Shown: positions 33,670 to 44,066, numbered from the stretch's first letter. The stretch: DNA of 64,000 nt from Lachnospira sp. UBA3212 (GCA_002363615.1 DEWK01000020.1:62001-126000), one strand, 5' to 3'. Translations and numbers: made by a program. The notes: generated by a model not told the origin, from the sequence alone.

Positions 33670-35973
33670 CTAACCACGGGTACGCTCAATTTCAAAGACT
33701 CCATCAATCTGACGAATTTTTTCCACCAACTGCTTTAATTCCGACACAGAAAAGATTTCAAAGCTCATACCAATGGTGGCAATTCCCTGCTTGCTAATAC
33801 GAGAGTTAATGGTCTGAACATCAATATTTCTCTCTGAGAAAAGTCTAGAAAGATCTGCAATTAATCCGGTACGATTGTTAGCAAAAATATTAATCTCTGC
33901 CAAATACTTTTCACCGGAATTATTCATGGCCTCTTCCTGCCACTCAGCATCAATTAATCGAGCCCGTTCTGTTTCAGAAAGACTAATCACATTAATACAA
34001 TCCGTTCGGTGAATAGATACTCCACGTCCTCTAGTAACAAATCCTACGATTTCATCTCCCGGAACCGGAGAACAGCATTTAGAAAAACGAACTGCCACAT
34101 CATCTAGGCCATGAACCGTAATACCACTCTTCTTGCGGCTCCTATTAGATGGATGAATATTCTCACTATTCATAGCCACCAAAGCGTCTTCATCTGAGAT
34201 ATTTTTCTTTTCTCGCTTTTCAATTTCCTCGACTAATTTATTTACAACCTGACCTTCCTTTAAGGAACCATGACCAATGGCTGCAAGGAGAGCATTCCAC
34301 TCACGGAAACCATACTTGTTCATGATCTTCTTCTGGTCCTCAGGGGTATACCTTCCTGCAAGTACTATCCCATGAGATTTACAGTAATGCTCTAATAATT
34401 CCTTACCCTGAGCAATGTTATCCTCTTTTAATTCCTTCTTAAACCACTGATTAATTTTATTTCTCGCCTGGGTAGACTTAACAATATTTAACCAGTCTAA
34501 ACTTGGTCCTTTCGAATTCTGAGAAGTCGTAATGGATACTCGATCACCATTTTGCAATTTATAGTCAATTGGCACCATTTTTCCATTTACACTTGCTCCA
34601 ACCATCTTATTACCTACAGCACTATGGATAGCATAAGCAAAATCAATAGGGGTCGAACCATTCGGAAGGGTCTTTACATCTCCATTTGGAGTAAAGCAAT
34701 ACACCCTTTCTGAAAATAAGGATAAGTCATTCTTTAATCCCTTCATGAATTCCTTGTTGTCATCCATATCCTTTTGCCATTCAAGGATTTCACGAAGCCA
34801 AGAGAGCTTCTCTTCTTCACTTTGGTTGGCAAGCTGGGTGGAACCACCGGTTTCCTTATATTTCCAGTGAGCAGCAATACCGAATTCTGCGGTACGATGC
34901 ATCTCTGCGGTACGAATCTGTACTTCGAATGGCTGACCAGTAGGTCCGATTAAGGTTGTATGAAGCGACTGATACATATTGGGTTTTGGCATTGCTATAT
35001 AATCCTTGAATCTTCCTGGAATCGGAGTATATTTTTCATGCATAATACCAAGAGCCGCATAACAGTCCCTTACACTATCCACAATAATTCTTACGGCAAA
35101 AATATCATAGATCTGATCTAAGGTTTTATTTTGATTCACCATCTTTTTGTAGATACTAAAGATATGCTTTACCCGACCACTAACGGTTCCCTGGATTTTA
35201 GCCTCCTTAATATCAGTCTTTACCTGGTCTACCAGACTTAAGATGAAATCTTCCTTATTGGCAACCCGGTCTTTTACCTGCTTATAAAGATCCGTATAAG
35301 CTTCTGGTTCTAAATACTTTAAGGCAAGATCATCTAATTCAATCTTAATCTTACTAATACCCAGGCGACTAGCCAAAGGAGAATAAATATCCATGGTTTC
35401 ACGAGCCTTCTCCTTTTGCTTTTCAGGCTTCATAAACTGAAGCGTTCTCATATTATGAAGACGGTCTGCCAGTTTAATCAGGATTACGCGGATATCCTTT
35501 GCCATGGCAAGAAACATCTTTCTAAGGTTCTCTGCCTGTTCCTCCACCTTATCATGATCAAGATTTAATCGCGTCAGTTTAGTAACTCCGTCTACCAGTT
35601 CAGCCACATCAGACCCAAACATTTCTTCTAATTGTTCCTTGGTATATGGGGTATCCTCCACCACATCATGTAAGAGACCGGCTGCAATGGTTTCCTTATC
35701 CAATTCCAACTCTGCCAAAATAATAGCGGTGGAAATTGGATGAATAATATAAGGCTCCCCAGATTTTCTTCTCTGATCCTCATGGGCCTGACAAGCAAGA
35801 TCATAGGCCTTTTCAATCATACTAAGATCCGTGTTGGCACGATATCTGCGGATGGTTTCAATCAACCGATCATGCAAGACCTCCTTACTCTCACTATGGG
35901 TTTCCTCGTGGCCTCCCTGAAGTCCGTCAATTTCAATTTCTGCATTGTTTTTTACAATCTTTTCCTTTGCCAT
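33670..35973 (-). CDS. Bifunctional (p)ppGpp synthetase/hydrolase
   Basis: Rel/SpoT-type enzyme of about 767 residues that makes and degrades the stringent-response alarmone. Order of domains: an HD hydrolase (LLHDVVEDT), a synthetase (RFKDYIAMPKPNMYQSLHTT), TGS (VYCFTPNGDVKTLPNGSTP), a helical/CC region (CCSPVPGDEIVGFVTRGRG) and ACT at the C-terminus. The HD residues are intact, so both activities are likely. I chose the ATG at 35971-35973 (MAKEKIVKNN) because the longer frame begins with a TTG without a clear SD; that SD call is uncertain. Confidence 0.93.
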   Translation of the reverse strand: MAKEKIVKNNAEIEIDGLQGGHEETHSESKEVLHDRLIETIRRYRANTDLSMIEKAYDLACQAHEDQRRKSGEPYIIHPISTAIILAELELDKETIAAGLLHDVVEDTPYTKEQLEEMFGSDVAELVDGVTKLTRLNLDHDKVEEQAENLRKMFLAMAKDIRVILIKLADRLHNMRTLQFMKPEKQKEKARETMDIYSPLASRLGISKIKIELDDLALKYLEPEAYTDLYKQVKDRVANKEDFILSLVDQVKTDIKEAKIQGTVSGRVKHIFSIYKKMVNQNKTLDQIYDIFAVRIIVDSVRDCYAALGIMHEKYTPIPGRFKDYIAMPKPNMYQSLHTTLIGPTGQPFEVQIRTAEMHRTAEFGIAAHWKYKETGGSTQLANQSEEEKLSWLREILEWQKDMDDNKEFMKGLKNDLSLFSERVYCFTPNGDVKTLPNGSTPIDFAYAIHSAVGNKMVGASVNGKMVPIDYKLQNGDRVSITTSQNSKGPSLDWLNIVKSTQARNKINQWFKKELKEDNIAQGKELLEHYCKSHGIVLAGRYTPEDQKKIMNKYGFREWNALLAAIGHGSLKEGQVVNKLVEEIEKREKKNISDEDALVAMNSENIHPSNRSRKKSGITVHGLDDVAVRFSKCCSPVPGDEIVGFVTRGRGVSIHRTDCINVISLSETERARLIDAEWQEEAMNNSGEKYLAEINIFANNRTGLIADLSRLFSERNIDVQTINSRISKQGIATIGMSFEIFSVSELKQLVEKIRQIDGVFEIERTRG

Positions 35974-36072
35974 ATATGCCACTCTCCCATCTGCCAGTTC
36001 CCACTGACTTAATTCTCGCAACTATCATCTTTCTATTTTAATACGAGTATAAAAAACTTGTCAAGCCAGACA

Positions 36073-36597
36073 TTACTTGCCTTCATAAGAAACAATACTC
36101 TCTACCTGATAGTCTTTTAAAAGCTCTCTACCATTTAAGCCGGCAAGTTCAATGGCAAAGATCATCTTTTCAACGGAAGCCCCCATCTCCTCTACCATAC
36201 TTGCAATAGCCTTAGCAGTACCTGCGGTAGCAATTAAGTCATCGATAATTACAACCTTGCTACCTGGTAATAAGTCTTCCTTATGAATTTCAAGCGTTGA
36301 ACTACCATACTCTAAACTATATTCCTTCGATACAGTTTCTCTCGGAAGTTTTCCAGGCTTTCTTACCGGAATAAATGCCTTATGAAGATTATAGGCAACC
36401 GGCATACCAAAGATAAAACCTCTTGATTCAGGTCCTAAAATCACATCGAAGTCAACCCCTTCTAAGGCCTTGGTCATAGCATCAATATAAGCATGTAATC
36501 CATCCGGATCCTTTAAGATTCCGGTTACATCACGAAACATAATTCCCTTTTCCGGAAAATCCGGAATCGTAATCACATAATCCTTTAAATCTTTCAT
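36073..36597 (-). CDS. apt: Adenine phosphoribosyltransferase
   Basis: Salvages adenine to AMP with PRPP. 174 residues, standard length. The PRPP-binding motif VVIIDDLIATAGT is present near residue 115, and the N-terminus has the FPEKGIMFRD segment typical of Apt. The ATG follows AAGGAG. It lies 10 nt downstream of recJ and upstream of relA/spoT, the recJ-apt-relA order that is common in Firmicutes. Confidence 0.97.
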   Translation of the reverse strand: MKDLKDYVITIPDFPEKGIMFRDVTGILKDPDGLHAYIDAMTKALEGVDFDVILGPESRGFIFGMPVAYNLHKAFIPVRKPGKLPRETVSKEYSLEYGSSTLEIHKEDLLPGSKVVIIDDLIATAGTAKAIASMVEEMGASVEKMIFAIELAGLNGRELLKDYQVESIVSYEGK

Positions 36598-36607
36598 TTT
36601 ATTCTCC

Positions 36608-38362
36608 TTATCTAAAGTTTTTAATCACAACCTGTACACTCTTGTACCCGTTATATTCATTAATCTGAGGATAGTAGATTACATTGATGCGAATCTTATT
36701 TGGTCTTCCCATCATGGCTTTTTCTACTTCTCCTTCCCCAAATACCTCTGTTAAGTATCGAATCATTTTTTTCTCGTTGTCAAAGTATACACCATCAATC
36801 TGACAATCAGAAGAATTTGCCAGGGAAAGTCGAATGACATCTTGTTTTTCTCCAAAGATTCGAATTCTTCTTACACTAATATTACGTTCTCCAAAACTTG
36901 GTTTTTCATTTCCCTTGCCAAATGGTTCTAAAAGCTCCAGCTGATTTACAAAATTCATAGATGCATATTCAAATGGCATAGCCACATCAATCCAGATTTT
37001 TTCAATAAAGTCTTCTTCTTCCAGCCTACAATTTTGGTTTAAAAGATTTCGAAGTACATCAATATGATCCTCTTCCAAGGAAAGACCGGCTGCCATGGCA
37101 TGTCCCCCAAATTTCTTCAGGGTATTCCGACAACGGTTCAGTTCCTCAAACATGTGGTATCCTGGAATGGAACGGCCCGATCCCTTTACCCCTTCCTTAC
37201 CATTGGTAAGAATAATGGTTGGCTTATAGGTCATCTCCCGAATTCTTCCGGCCACAATTCCCGCCACACTTTCATGAAGTTCCGGAAGGTAAATAACAAG
37301 AACCGGATAGTCCTCAAAGGCCGCAAGTTCTTCCTTTGCCATCTCTACTCCCTCATTGGTCATGGCCTTTCTTTCATTATTCAAATCGGTCAGTTTCTTG
37401 GCAAGAGATCTGGCCTGACCACGATTCTTAGCCGAAAGCAATTCAAAAGCCATCTTAGCCGTCTCTAGGCGTCCTGCCGCATTGATACAAGGTCCTAAAA
37501 CAAATCCAATATGATAGGAATTCATTACCTTTCCCTCCAAATCATTGGCACGAATCAATTCCTGTAAACCAATATTGGTGGTTCTGTTTAAAAGAAGCAG
37601 ACCATACTTGGTAATGACTCGGTTTTCGTCTAAAAGGTCTACCACATCTCCAATGGTTGCAATTCCCGCATACTCCAGATACTTATGGGCATCGGAAGCT
37701 TTCTTGGAGAACTTGCTAAAAAGAGCCTCAATCACCTTATAAGCCACAGTAGCTCCACAAATCTCTTTGTATGGATATTGACATCCAGGCTGTTTCGGAT
37801 CTACAATCACATCCGCTTCCGGTAAAATATATTCTTTTTCTCCCCACTTTTCCGTATAGCCTACCTCATGATGGTCAGTAACAATCACGCTTAAACCAAG
37901 TTCTTTCGCTTCTTTAATGGCATCTATCGCTGCAATTCCATTATCACAGGTAATGATGGTATCTACCCCATCTTCAAATGCACATCTAGCCATCTCAACG
38001 TTCATTCCATAGCCATCTTTTACCCGATCTGGAACTACCAGATCCACACGACCACCGATTTCCCGAATACCTTCCACTAAAATATAGCCGGCACAGGTTC
38101 CATCAATATCATAATCCGACACTACCCGGATTTTTTTCTTATCAGCAATTTTTTTTGCTAAAAGATTTACTGCCTCGTCCATTCCCTTTAAGAGCCAAGG
38201 GGAATACAATTTCTTCAAATCTCCATTTAAATAGAAATCAAACTCTTTTTCTGTAACCACATCCCGATTTCGGATAATCCTTGCCAAGATCGGACTGATT
38301 TGAAATTGTTTTCCAAGGCCATCAAAATCTGCTTTTTTGGCATATACCATCCATTGTTCCAT
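36608..38362 (-). CDS. recJ: Single-stranded-DNA-specific exonuclease RecJ
   Basis: 584 residues with the DHH-superfamily motifs VVSDYDIDGT (motif I), NGIAAIDAIKEAK, and VTDHHEVGY (motif III), then DHHA1 with GGHAMAAGLSL, and a C-terminal OB-like region. It degrades ssDNA 5'-3' in recombination and mismatch repair. SD is AAGGTGA. It begins the recJ-apt-relA run, after the secDF terminator at 38394-38430, so it should have its own promoter nearby. Confidence 0.95.
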   Translation of the reverse strand: MEQWMVYAKKADFDGLGKQFQISPILARIIRNRDVVTEKEFDFYLNGDLKKLYSPWLLKGMDEAVNLLAKKIADKKKIRVVSDYDIDGTCAGYILVEGIREIGGRVDLVVPDRVKDGYGMNVEMARCAFEDGVDTIITCDNGIAAIDAIKEAKELGLSVIVTDHHEVGYTEKWGEKEYILPEADVIVDPKQPGCQYPYKEICGATVAYKVIEALFSKFSKKASDAHKYLEYAGIATIGDVVDLLDENRVITKYGLLLLNRTTNIGLQELIRANDLEGKVMNSYHIGFVLGPCINAAGRLETAKMAFELLSAKNRGQARSLAKKLTDLNNERKAMTNEGVEMAKEELAAFEDYPVLVIYLPELHESVAGIVAGRIREMTYKPTIILTNGKEGVKGSGRSIPGYHMFEELNRCRNTLKKFGGHAMAAGLSLEEDHIDVLRNLLNQNCRLEEEDFIEKIWIDVAMPFEYASMNFVNQLELLEPFGKGNEKPSFGERNISVRRIRIFGEKQDVIRLSLANSSDCQIDGVYFDNEKKMIRYLTEVFGEGEVEKAMMGRPNKIRINVIYYPQINEYNGYKSVQVVIKNFR

Positions 38363-38393
38363 GTTTCACCTTCCAAAATTAACATTCATTAAC

Positions 38394-38430
38394 GGAAAAA
38401 TATACAACCCAGGCACCCCAGGTTGTATAT
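38394..38430 (-). terminator. Terminator of secDF
   Basis: Minus-strand ATATACAACC pairs with GGTTGTATAT around 11 nt and is followed by TTTTT, about 25 nt after the secDF stop. Confidence 0.8.
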
Positions 38431-38454
38431 CCTCCTAACTTATATAAGTTCTAA

Positions 38455-40668
38455 TTACTTTACACTTTTTCTTAAGAAAACTGTCCAAAGCGAACCGGTA
38501 ACAAATACAGATGAATAAGCACCACAGATAATACCTACCATCAGTGGTAATGCAAATTCCTTAATAGAAGCTACACCATAAATGTATACCATGAAAATGG
38601 TAATAAAGGTTGTAAATGAAGTGTAGATACTTCTAGTCATTGTCTGCATAATTGAATTGTTAACGATTTCAGCCTTGGTCTCTCCCTTACGACGAATCTT
38701 TAAGTTCTCACGAATACGATCGAAGATAACGATTGTCGCATTGATTGAGTAACCTACAATTGTAAGAATACAAGCAATCAAAGTAGTTCCTACCGAAATT
38801 CTTGAGATTGCATAAAAGCCAAGAACAATCATAACATCATGAAGAAGCGCAATAACCGCTGCTCCAGCAAATCCAATATCCTTAAATCTAAACCAAATAT
38901 AGATCAACATACAAATCGTTGCAATAATCGTTGCAACAACTGCATTGCTTGCCATCTCCTTCGATACGGTAGATGAAATATAGGTTTCTACAATCTCATC
39001 TTCCTTAGCACCATAGTTATCTACAAAGAGTTTCTTCATCTCAGTTACCTTAGACTCACTAATATCCTTCGGAATTTTAATGGTCCAAGCATTGGAATCT
39101 CTTTCCTTACTTCCTTGAATATCATTGCTTCCGATAATTTCAGCGATTGCTGGCTTAACGTCATCATTAAACTGAGAAATTGAGTATTCCTTATCGAAAG
39201 TTACATTGTAAGATTTACCACCTACAAACTCAATAGAAAGCGCAAATGCCTTCTTACCTCTGGCAGTATTTACTCCCATGGTGATCACACCAATTAAGAT
39301 ACATACAATAGAAATTGCAAAGAAGACTTTCTTATGTCCAACAAAATCAAAGTGCTTACGATGCTTTTCCTCACCATAAAGGGCAGGATTCTTTGCACCA
39401 AGACTATAGAATGCATAAACAAGAATTCTAGCGATTACTAAAGCAGTAAACATAGAAAGAATAATACCGATTGCAAGAGTCTGGGCAAATCCCTGTACGG
39501 TACCTGACCCCTTCCACATCAATACTAATGCAGCGATAATAGTCGTTACGTTACCATCAATAATAGCAGATGCAGCCTTTGAGAAACCAGCCTTAATTGC
39601 AAGATCCACCGGACGACCTGCCGCAATTTCTTCACGAATACGAGCATAGATAATAACGTTGGCATCCACCGCCATACCAATAGAAAGGATAATACCAGCA
39701 ATACCAGGAAGGGTAAGGGTTAAATCAAATCCATTCAAAAGGAGAAGGTCTAATAATGCATAGAAAACAAGACAAATTCCTGAGATAAAACCTGGAAGTC
39801 TGTATACGAAAATCATGAAAATCACCACAATTGCGGTACCGATCAGACCAGCTTTGATTGCTCTAGATAATGCCTTGTCACCAAGACTTGCTCCGTTAAC
39901 ACTATGACTAATTTCATTTAATTCAAGTTTTAAAGAACCGATACGAATGTTTGATGAAAGCTTATCTGCTTCCTCGTAGTTTTCCATTCCATCAATCTGG
40001 GCCTTACCACCTGTGATGGCCTGCTCACATCTTGGACTAGAAATAATCTCACCATCATAAATGATATATAAATAATTAGCACCTGTACCTAATCCGGCGG
40101 TGTATGCAGTTGCCTCAGAAAACTTCTCTGCGCCATCCTTGGTAAAGGTAAGGCTTACTACATATTCTGTTGCTGAAGTTGTGCTATCTGTTGTGGTAGC
40201 CGGCTTAGCGTTCTTGATATCTGAACCGCTTAACCAAATCTGATAAGTAGCATCGCCAACGGTAACAGTCTCCATATCTTCTGTAATTTCCTCAGCAGAA
40301 ATAGCAGTAGCAAAATATAAAGAACCTGGCTTACCTAACTCTGCAAGCACCTCTTCTGCATTGCTTTCACCCGGAATATTACATACAATACGATTATCTC
40401 CCTCTTTATAAACCTCTGCTTCGGTAGAGAAGTTCTGGACTCTCTGCTCTAACTTATACTTGGTATCGTTAAAATCATCGGTAGAGAAGTCATCGGTTGC
40501 TACTTCATAAGTAATACTTACTCCTCCCTGAAGATCTAATCCAAGCTTAATGTTCTTAGCTCTACCTGTGTGATGTTTTTCTCCCCAACCGACCAATGCT
40601 GTATACGCAGATAATGCAATACAAGCAGCAATGAGAATCAGAGATAATACACTCTTTTTCTTGCTCAT
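38455..40668 (-). CDS. secDF: Protein translocase SecDF (fused SecD-SecF)
   Basis: A 737-residue membrane protein with one N-terminal helix, a large extracytoplasmic loop beginning LGLDLQGG (SecD D1 motif), six SecD helices with GMAVDANVIIYARIREE, then the SecF half with its own helices, including TIVGYSINATIVIFDRIRE. It uses the proton-motive force to help late steps of protein export with SecYEG and YajC. The fused form is normal in Firmicutes. A promoter with a leader of about 85 nt precedes it. Confidence 0.95.
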   Translation of the reverse strand: MSKKKSVLSLILIAACIALSAYTALVGWGEKHHTGRAKNIKLGLDLQGGVSITYEVATDDFSTDDFNDTKYKLEQRVQNFSTEAEVYKEGDNRIVCNIPGESNAEEVLAELGKPGSLYFATAISAEEITEDMETVTVGDATYQIWLSGSDIKNAKPATTTDSTTSATEYVVSLTFTKDGAEKFSEATAYTAGLGTGANYLYIIYDGEIISSPRCEQAITGGKAQIDGMENYEEADKLSSNIRIGSLKLELNEISHSVNGASLGDKALSRAIKAGLIGTAIVVIFMIFVYRLPGFISGICLVFYALLDLLLLNGFDLTLTLPGIAGIILSIGMAVDANVIIYARIREEIAAGRPVDLAIKAGFSKAASAIIDGNVTTIIAALVLMWKGSGTVQGFAQTLAIGIILSMFTALVIARILVYAFYSLGAKNPALYGEEKHRKHFDFVGHKKVFFAISIVCILIGVITMGVNTARGKKAFALSIEFVGGKSYNVTFDKEYSISQFNDDVKPAIAEIIGSNDIQGSKERDSNAWTIKIPKDISESKVTEMKKLFVDNYGAKEDEIVETYISSTVSKEMASNAVVATIIATICMLIYIWFRFKDIGFAGAAVIALLHDVMIVLGFYAISRISVGTTLIACILTIVGYSINATIVIFDRIRENLKIRRKGETKAEIVNNSIMQTMTRSIYTSFTTFITIFMVYIYGVASIKEFALPLMVGIICGAYSSVFVTGSLWTVFLRKSVK

Positions 40669-40758
40669 TTTAAAAATTCCTTTCTACGAGTTTCTCTAAA
40701 AATTCATGCCTAGCATGTATTTTTCTTTGTTTGGCAATGCTCTCGCAAACCGTTTCCT

Positions 40759-40787
40759 AGTATAGCATATTTGCCAAGTTTTTCCAA
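40759..40787 (-). promoter_or_regulatory. Promoter of secDF
   Basis: Minus-strand TTGGAA (40782-40787) and TATACT (40759-40764) with a 17-nt spacer. The leader to the ATG is about 85 nt and has a small CATGC/GCATG hairpin. Confidence 0.65.
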
Positions 40788-40812
40788 CTTTTTTTTACTT
40801 GTTTTCGTCATT

Positions 40813-42102
40813 TTATTCTATATTATTGGGTAATTTTTTCATTTTTACCCGACGAATTCGATTTTTATCCATCTGAAGAATCTGAAAATGATAACCATCT
40901 TTTGTAATCTCTTCTCCAATCTCTGGTAACCTTCCCAATTCTTCCAACAACAATCCACCAAGCGAATCATATTCTTCCGATTCTAACTTAGTTCCAATCC
41001 GATCATTAATATCCTCTAAACTCAAGGACGCATCAATTTTATAGGAACCATCCTTATTTTTGATGATTTCATTCTTTTCATCCTCATCAAACTCATCTCG
41101 GATTTCTCCTACAATTTCCTCTAAAAGATCCTCCATGGTAATGATTCCTACGGCATCTCCATATTCATCTACAACTATAGCCATAGTTTCGCCGGATTCC
41201 CTCATATCTTCTAAAAGTTCATCTGCCATCTTCCCCTCATAGGTGAAAAGCGGTTTTCTCATGTAGTCCTTAATAGAGAAGGGATTTCCCTGTTTATAAA
41301 GCAGAATATCTTTCATGTTAATCATACCAATGATTCGCTCTACCATTTCTTCATACACAGGAAATCTGGTGAAACGATATTCTTCAAAGATTTCCATTAA
41401 CTCCTCATAACTAGCATCCACACCAATGGAAGCCACGTCAATTCTTGGAACCATTATTTCTCTTGCTGAGATATCATCAATGTCAAAGACATTTTTTATA
41501 ATCTCCTTCCCCTCCTTGGAAGTGATTCCCTGTTCATGGGTCACATCCACAATGGTAAGAAATTCTGATTCTGTCATATCACTTTTGTTCTTTGATTTAT
41601 CCGTCCGGAACAACTTTAAAACAATTCCCGCCATCCATTCAATCACCACAACCACCGGTGTTAAAATCACCATTAAGGCATAGATGATTCTTACATAGTT
41701 TAAAGACATCTTAACCGCATTAACGGAAGCATAGGTTTTAGGAGTAATTTCTCCAAAAATCAAGACTAAAACCGTTAAAAGTCCAGTCGCTACTCCTACC
41801 AAGGCACTGCCAAATAGCTTAGTAGTTAGAATCGTCATTAGGGATGAGGCGGAAAGATTTACAATATTATTGCCCACCAAAACAGTAGACAGCATCTTGC
41901 TTTGTTGATCAAATACCTTAAGCAAAAGTTTCGCCTTCTTATTCCCCTCTTCCGCTAAAGAGCGAATCTTTATTCTGTTTACCGTTGTAAGTGCCGTCTC
42001 AGCCGATGAAAAAAATGCCGATAAGGCCAAAAGCACAATCAAAATAATTAATTGCATGAATTGTTCCGAGTCCAAAAATAATCTCTCCCTTCTTTTTTGC
42101 AT
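40813..42102 (-). CDS. CNNM/CorC-HlyC family membrane protein with CBS domains
   Basis: 429 residues: a DUF21 (CNNM) domain of about four membrane segments, a CBS pair (regions around REIMVPRIDVASIG and IVVDEYGDAVGIITMEDLLEEIVG), and a C-terminal CorC_HlyC domain. Such proteins are linked to Mg2+/Co2+ transport or efflux, not haemolysis. The exact start is uncertain. ATG at 42102 has AGGA upstream. A TTG nine codons in (LDSEQFMQL) has a better GGGAGAG. The gene overlaps no others; it is upstream of secDF, with the secDF promoter between them. Confidence 0.9.
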   Translation of the reverse strand: MQKRRERLFLDSEQFMQLIILIVLLALSAFFSSAETALTTVNRIKIRSLAEEGNKKAKLLLKVFDQQSKMLSTVLVGNNIVNLSASSLMTILTTKLFGSALVGVATGLLTVLVLIFGEITPKTYASVNAVKMSLNYVRIIYALMVILTPVVVVIEWMAGIVLKLFRTDKSKNKSDMTESEFLTIVDVTHEQGITSKEGKEIIKNVFDIDDISAREIMVPRIDVASIGVDASYEELMEIFEEYRFTRFPVYEEMVERIIGMINMKDILLYKQGNPFSIKDYMRKPLFTYEGKMADELLEDMRESGETMAIVVDEYGDAVGIITMEDLLEEIVGEIRDEFDEDEKNEIIKNKDGSYKIDASLSLEDINDRIGTKLESEEYDSLGGLLLEELGRLPEIGEEITKDGYHFQILQMDKNRIRRVKMKKLPNNIE

Positions 42103-42260
42103 ATATTTCCTATCATACTTGTTTTTCCTTATTCTGTCAACGAAAGCAGGCCTTTCCCACTACTTTTCCCAAATAAAAAACACAAAAACTTCTCTTGCAA
42201 AAGCCTATGTCCTATACTAAAATAAACCTAGTGAAAAAATCCAATTTTATGGAGGTATGT

Positions 42261-43181
42261 ATGAGACATATTATTAGTCCCTTGGACTTTACAGTAGATG
42301 AATTAGACAAGTTATTAGATCTTGCTAACGATATCGAAAAACGTCCTGAACATTACAGACATGCCTGTGATGGAAAAAAAATTGCCACCCTTTTTTATGA
42401 GCCAAGTACACGAACCCGACTCAGCTTTGAATCTGCTATGCTGAATCTCGGGGGTAATGTTATTGGCTTTTCTTCTGCAAACTCAAGTTCTGCAGCAAAG
42501 GGAGAAAGCGTTGGCGACACCATCCGTGTTATTTCCAGTTTCGCAGATATTGCAGCCATCCGTCATCCAAAAGAAGGTGCGGCTCAGGTTGCAGCTGACC
42601 ACTCGTACATTCCTGTAATAAACGCAGGAGACGGTGGTCATCAACACCCAACGCAAACGCTCACAGACCTTTTAACGATTCGTTCCCTAAAGGGGCGCTT
42701 AAGCAATATGACGATCGGTCTTTGTGGTGATTTAAAATTCGGACGAACCGTCCATTCACTGATTAATTCCCTGGTTCGTTACCCGGGCATTAAATTTATC
42801 CTGGTTTCTCCACCAGAATTAAAAATCCCAAGCTACACCAGAGAGAATGTGCTAGACAAAAATCAGATTCCTTATGTGGAAGTAGAAAACCTTGATGAGG
42901 TAATCGGAGACATGGATATTCTTTATATGACTCGAGTTCAAAGGGAGCGTTTCTTTAGTGAAGAAGAATATTTGCGTTTAAAGGACCGTTATATCTTAGA
43001 TGCTGCAAAGATGGCCATGGCCAAAGAAGATATGTTAGTCCTCCATCCTCTCCCTCGTGTGAATGAAATTTCCACCGAGATCGATAAGGATCCAAGAGCC
43101 GTATACTTTAAGCAGGTTCAGTATGGTGTTTATGTTCGTATGGCTCTGATTTTAACTTTACTTGATATAAAAGTGGACTAA
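42261..43181 (+). CDS. pyrB: Aspartate carbamoyltransferase catalytic subunit
   Basis: Makes carbamoyl-aspartate from carbamoyl phosphate and aspartate in de novo pyrimidine synthesis. I chose the ATG at 42261, preceded by GGAGGT at 42251-42256, giving 306 residues starting MRHIISPLDF. The carbamoyl-phosphate site is FYEPSTRTRLSFE, and LSSAKGES-like and HPTQTLTDL segments follow. Residues of the regulatory interface go with pyrI 27 nt downstream. A weak promoter with TATACT near 42212 lies upstream; no PyrR-binding attenuator is seen. pyrBI is typical of enterics and of many Clostridia. Confidence 0.95.
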   Translation: MRHIISPLDFTVDELDKLLDLANDIEKRPEHYRHACDGKKIATLFYEPSTRTRLSFESAMLNLGGNVIGFSSANSSSAAKGESVGDTIRVISSFADIAAIRHPKEGAAQVAADHSYIPVINAGDGGHQHPTQTLTDLLTIRSLKGRLSNMTIGLCGDLKFGRTVHSLINSLVRYPGIKFILVSPPELKIPSYTRENVLDKNQIPYVEVENLDEVIGDMDILYMTRVQRERFFSEEEYLRLKDRYILDAAKMAMAKEDMLVLHPLPRVNEISTEIDKDPRAVYFKQVQYGVYVRMALILTLLDIKVD

Positions 43182-43208
43182 GCTTCTAAGCACAAGAAAG
43201 GAAAGACC

Positions 43209-43643
43209 ATGTTAAACGTTGGAAAATTAAACGAAGGATTTGTATTAGATCATATTAAGGCCGGGAAATCTATGGATATCTATCGTTACCTAAACCTAGA
43301 TAAATTAGACTGTACCGTTGCAATCATTAAGAATGCCAAATCAAACAAGATGGGCAGAAAAGATATTATTAAAATCGAATCTTCCTTAGACGTTGTAAAT
43401 TTGGATGTCTTGGGATTTATTGATGATTCCATCACCGTGAATGTAATTAAGGATGGAAAGATTGTAGAAAAGAAGGATCTTACAACCCCTACTACCCTAA
43501 TAAATATCTTAAAGTGCAAAAACCCAAGATGTATCACATCCATCGAACAGGAATTAGATCACATCTTTGTACTTTCCGACCCTGATAATAAAATCTATCG
43601 TTGTCGCTATTGCGAAGAGAAATTTGGAAGTTTAGACAAGTAA
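43209..43643 (+). CDS. pyrI: Aspartate carbamoyltransferase regulatory subunit
   Basis: 144 residues. The N-terminal part has the nucleotide-binding domain (IKAGKSMDIYRYL) and the C-terminal part a zinc domain with CKNPRC and the CRYCE motif (four cysteines). It holds catalytic trimers together and transmits CTP/ATP control. Second gene of pyrBI. The ATG follows AAAGGAAAG. It is followed at about 35 nt by the rnpB promoter. Confidence 0.95.
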   Translation: MLNVGKLNEGFVLDHIKAGKSMDIYRYLNLDKLDCTVAIIKNAKSNKMGRKDIIKIESSLDVVNLDVLGFIDDSITVNVIKDGKIVEKKDLTTPTTLINILKCKNPRCITSIEQELDHIFVLSDPDNKIYRCRYCEEKFGSLDK

Positions 43644-43677
43644 AGCGTCTTGTCTTCCTTCGTCTCCTAGAAAAGAC

Positions 43678-43707
43678 TTGATTTTTTTATGGCACTTATG
43701 CTAGACT
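43678..43707 (+). promoter_or_regulatory. Promoter of rnpB
   Basis: TTGATT (43678-43683) and TAGACT (43702-43707) with an 18-nt spacer; the RNA would start about 8 nt later, at about 43715. Confidence 0.6.
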
Positions 43708-43715
43708 TGTGCCTT

Positions 43716-44054
43716 GAGTGAGACAGGTGATCGCGGCTGCAGAAACGAAAGGCTGCAGGTGAGGAAAGTCCGGGCTTCACAGGGCAGGATGCCGGATAAC
43801 GTCCGGTAGAGGCGACTCTCAGGCTAGTGCAACAGAAATATACCGCTGCTTAAGCAGTAAGGGTGAAAAGGCAGGGTAAGAGCCTACCGTTTGGCTGGTA
43901 ACAGTCAAAGCCATGTAAACCCCATCCGAAGTAAGACCGAATAGAAGACATAAGGTGGTCCCGCCTGTCTTCGGGTAGGTCGCTTGAACTTGTTGGCAAC
44001 AGCAAGTCTAGATAGATGATCATCCACGACATAACCCGGCTTATCGTCTCACTC
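43716..44054 (+). ncRNA. rnpB: RNase P RNA, bacterial class A
   Basis: The RNA component of RNase P, which removes the 5' leader of precursor tRNAs. The ends pair: GAGTGAGAC (43716-43724) with GTCTCACTC (44046-44054). The universally conserved core is present as GAGGAAAGTCCGGGC in the 5' part and ACATAACCCGGCTTA near the 3' end (P4 pairing). Length about 340 nt, with class A-like features. The GGC..GAGG stretch around 43755-43770 and the loops give an excellent match to known RNase P RNA. The exact 5' end is an estimate. It follows pyrBI and ends at a terminator. Confidence 0.95.
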
Positions 44055-44066
44055 ATTATAAAAAAA

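Noticed and set aside
42180..42260. PyrR-type attenuator or riboswitch before pyrB.
   Set aside because: The leader is only about 45 nt and shows no anti-terminator/terminator pair or PyrR-binding loop.
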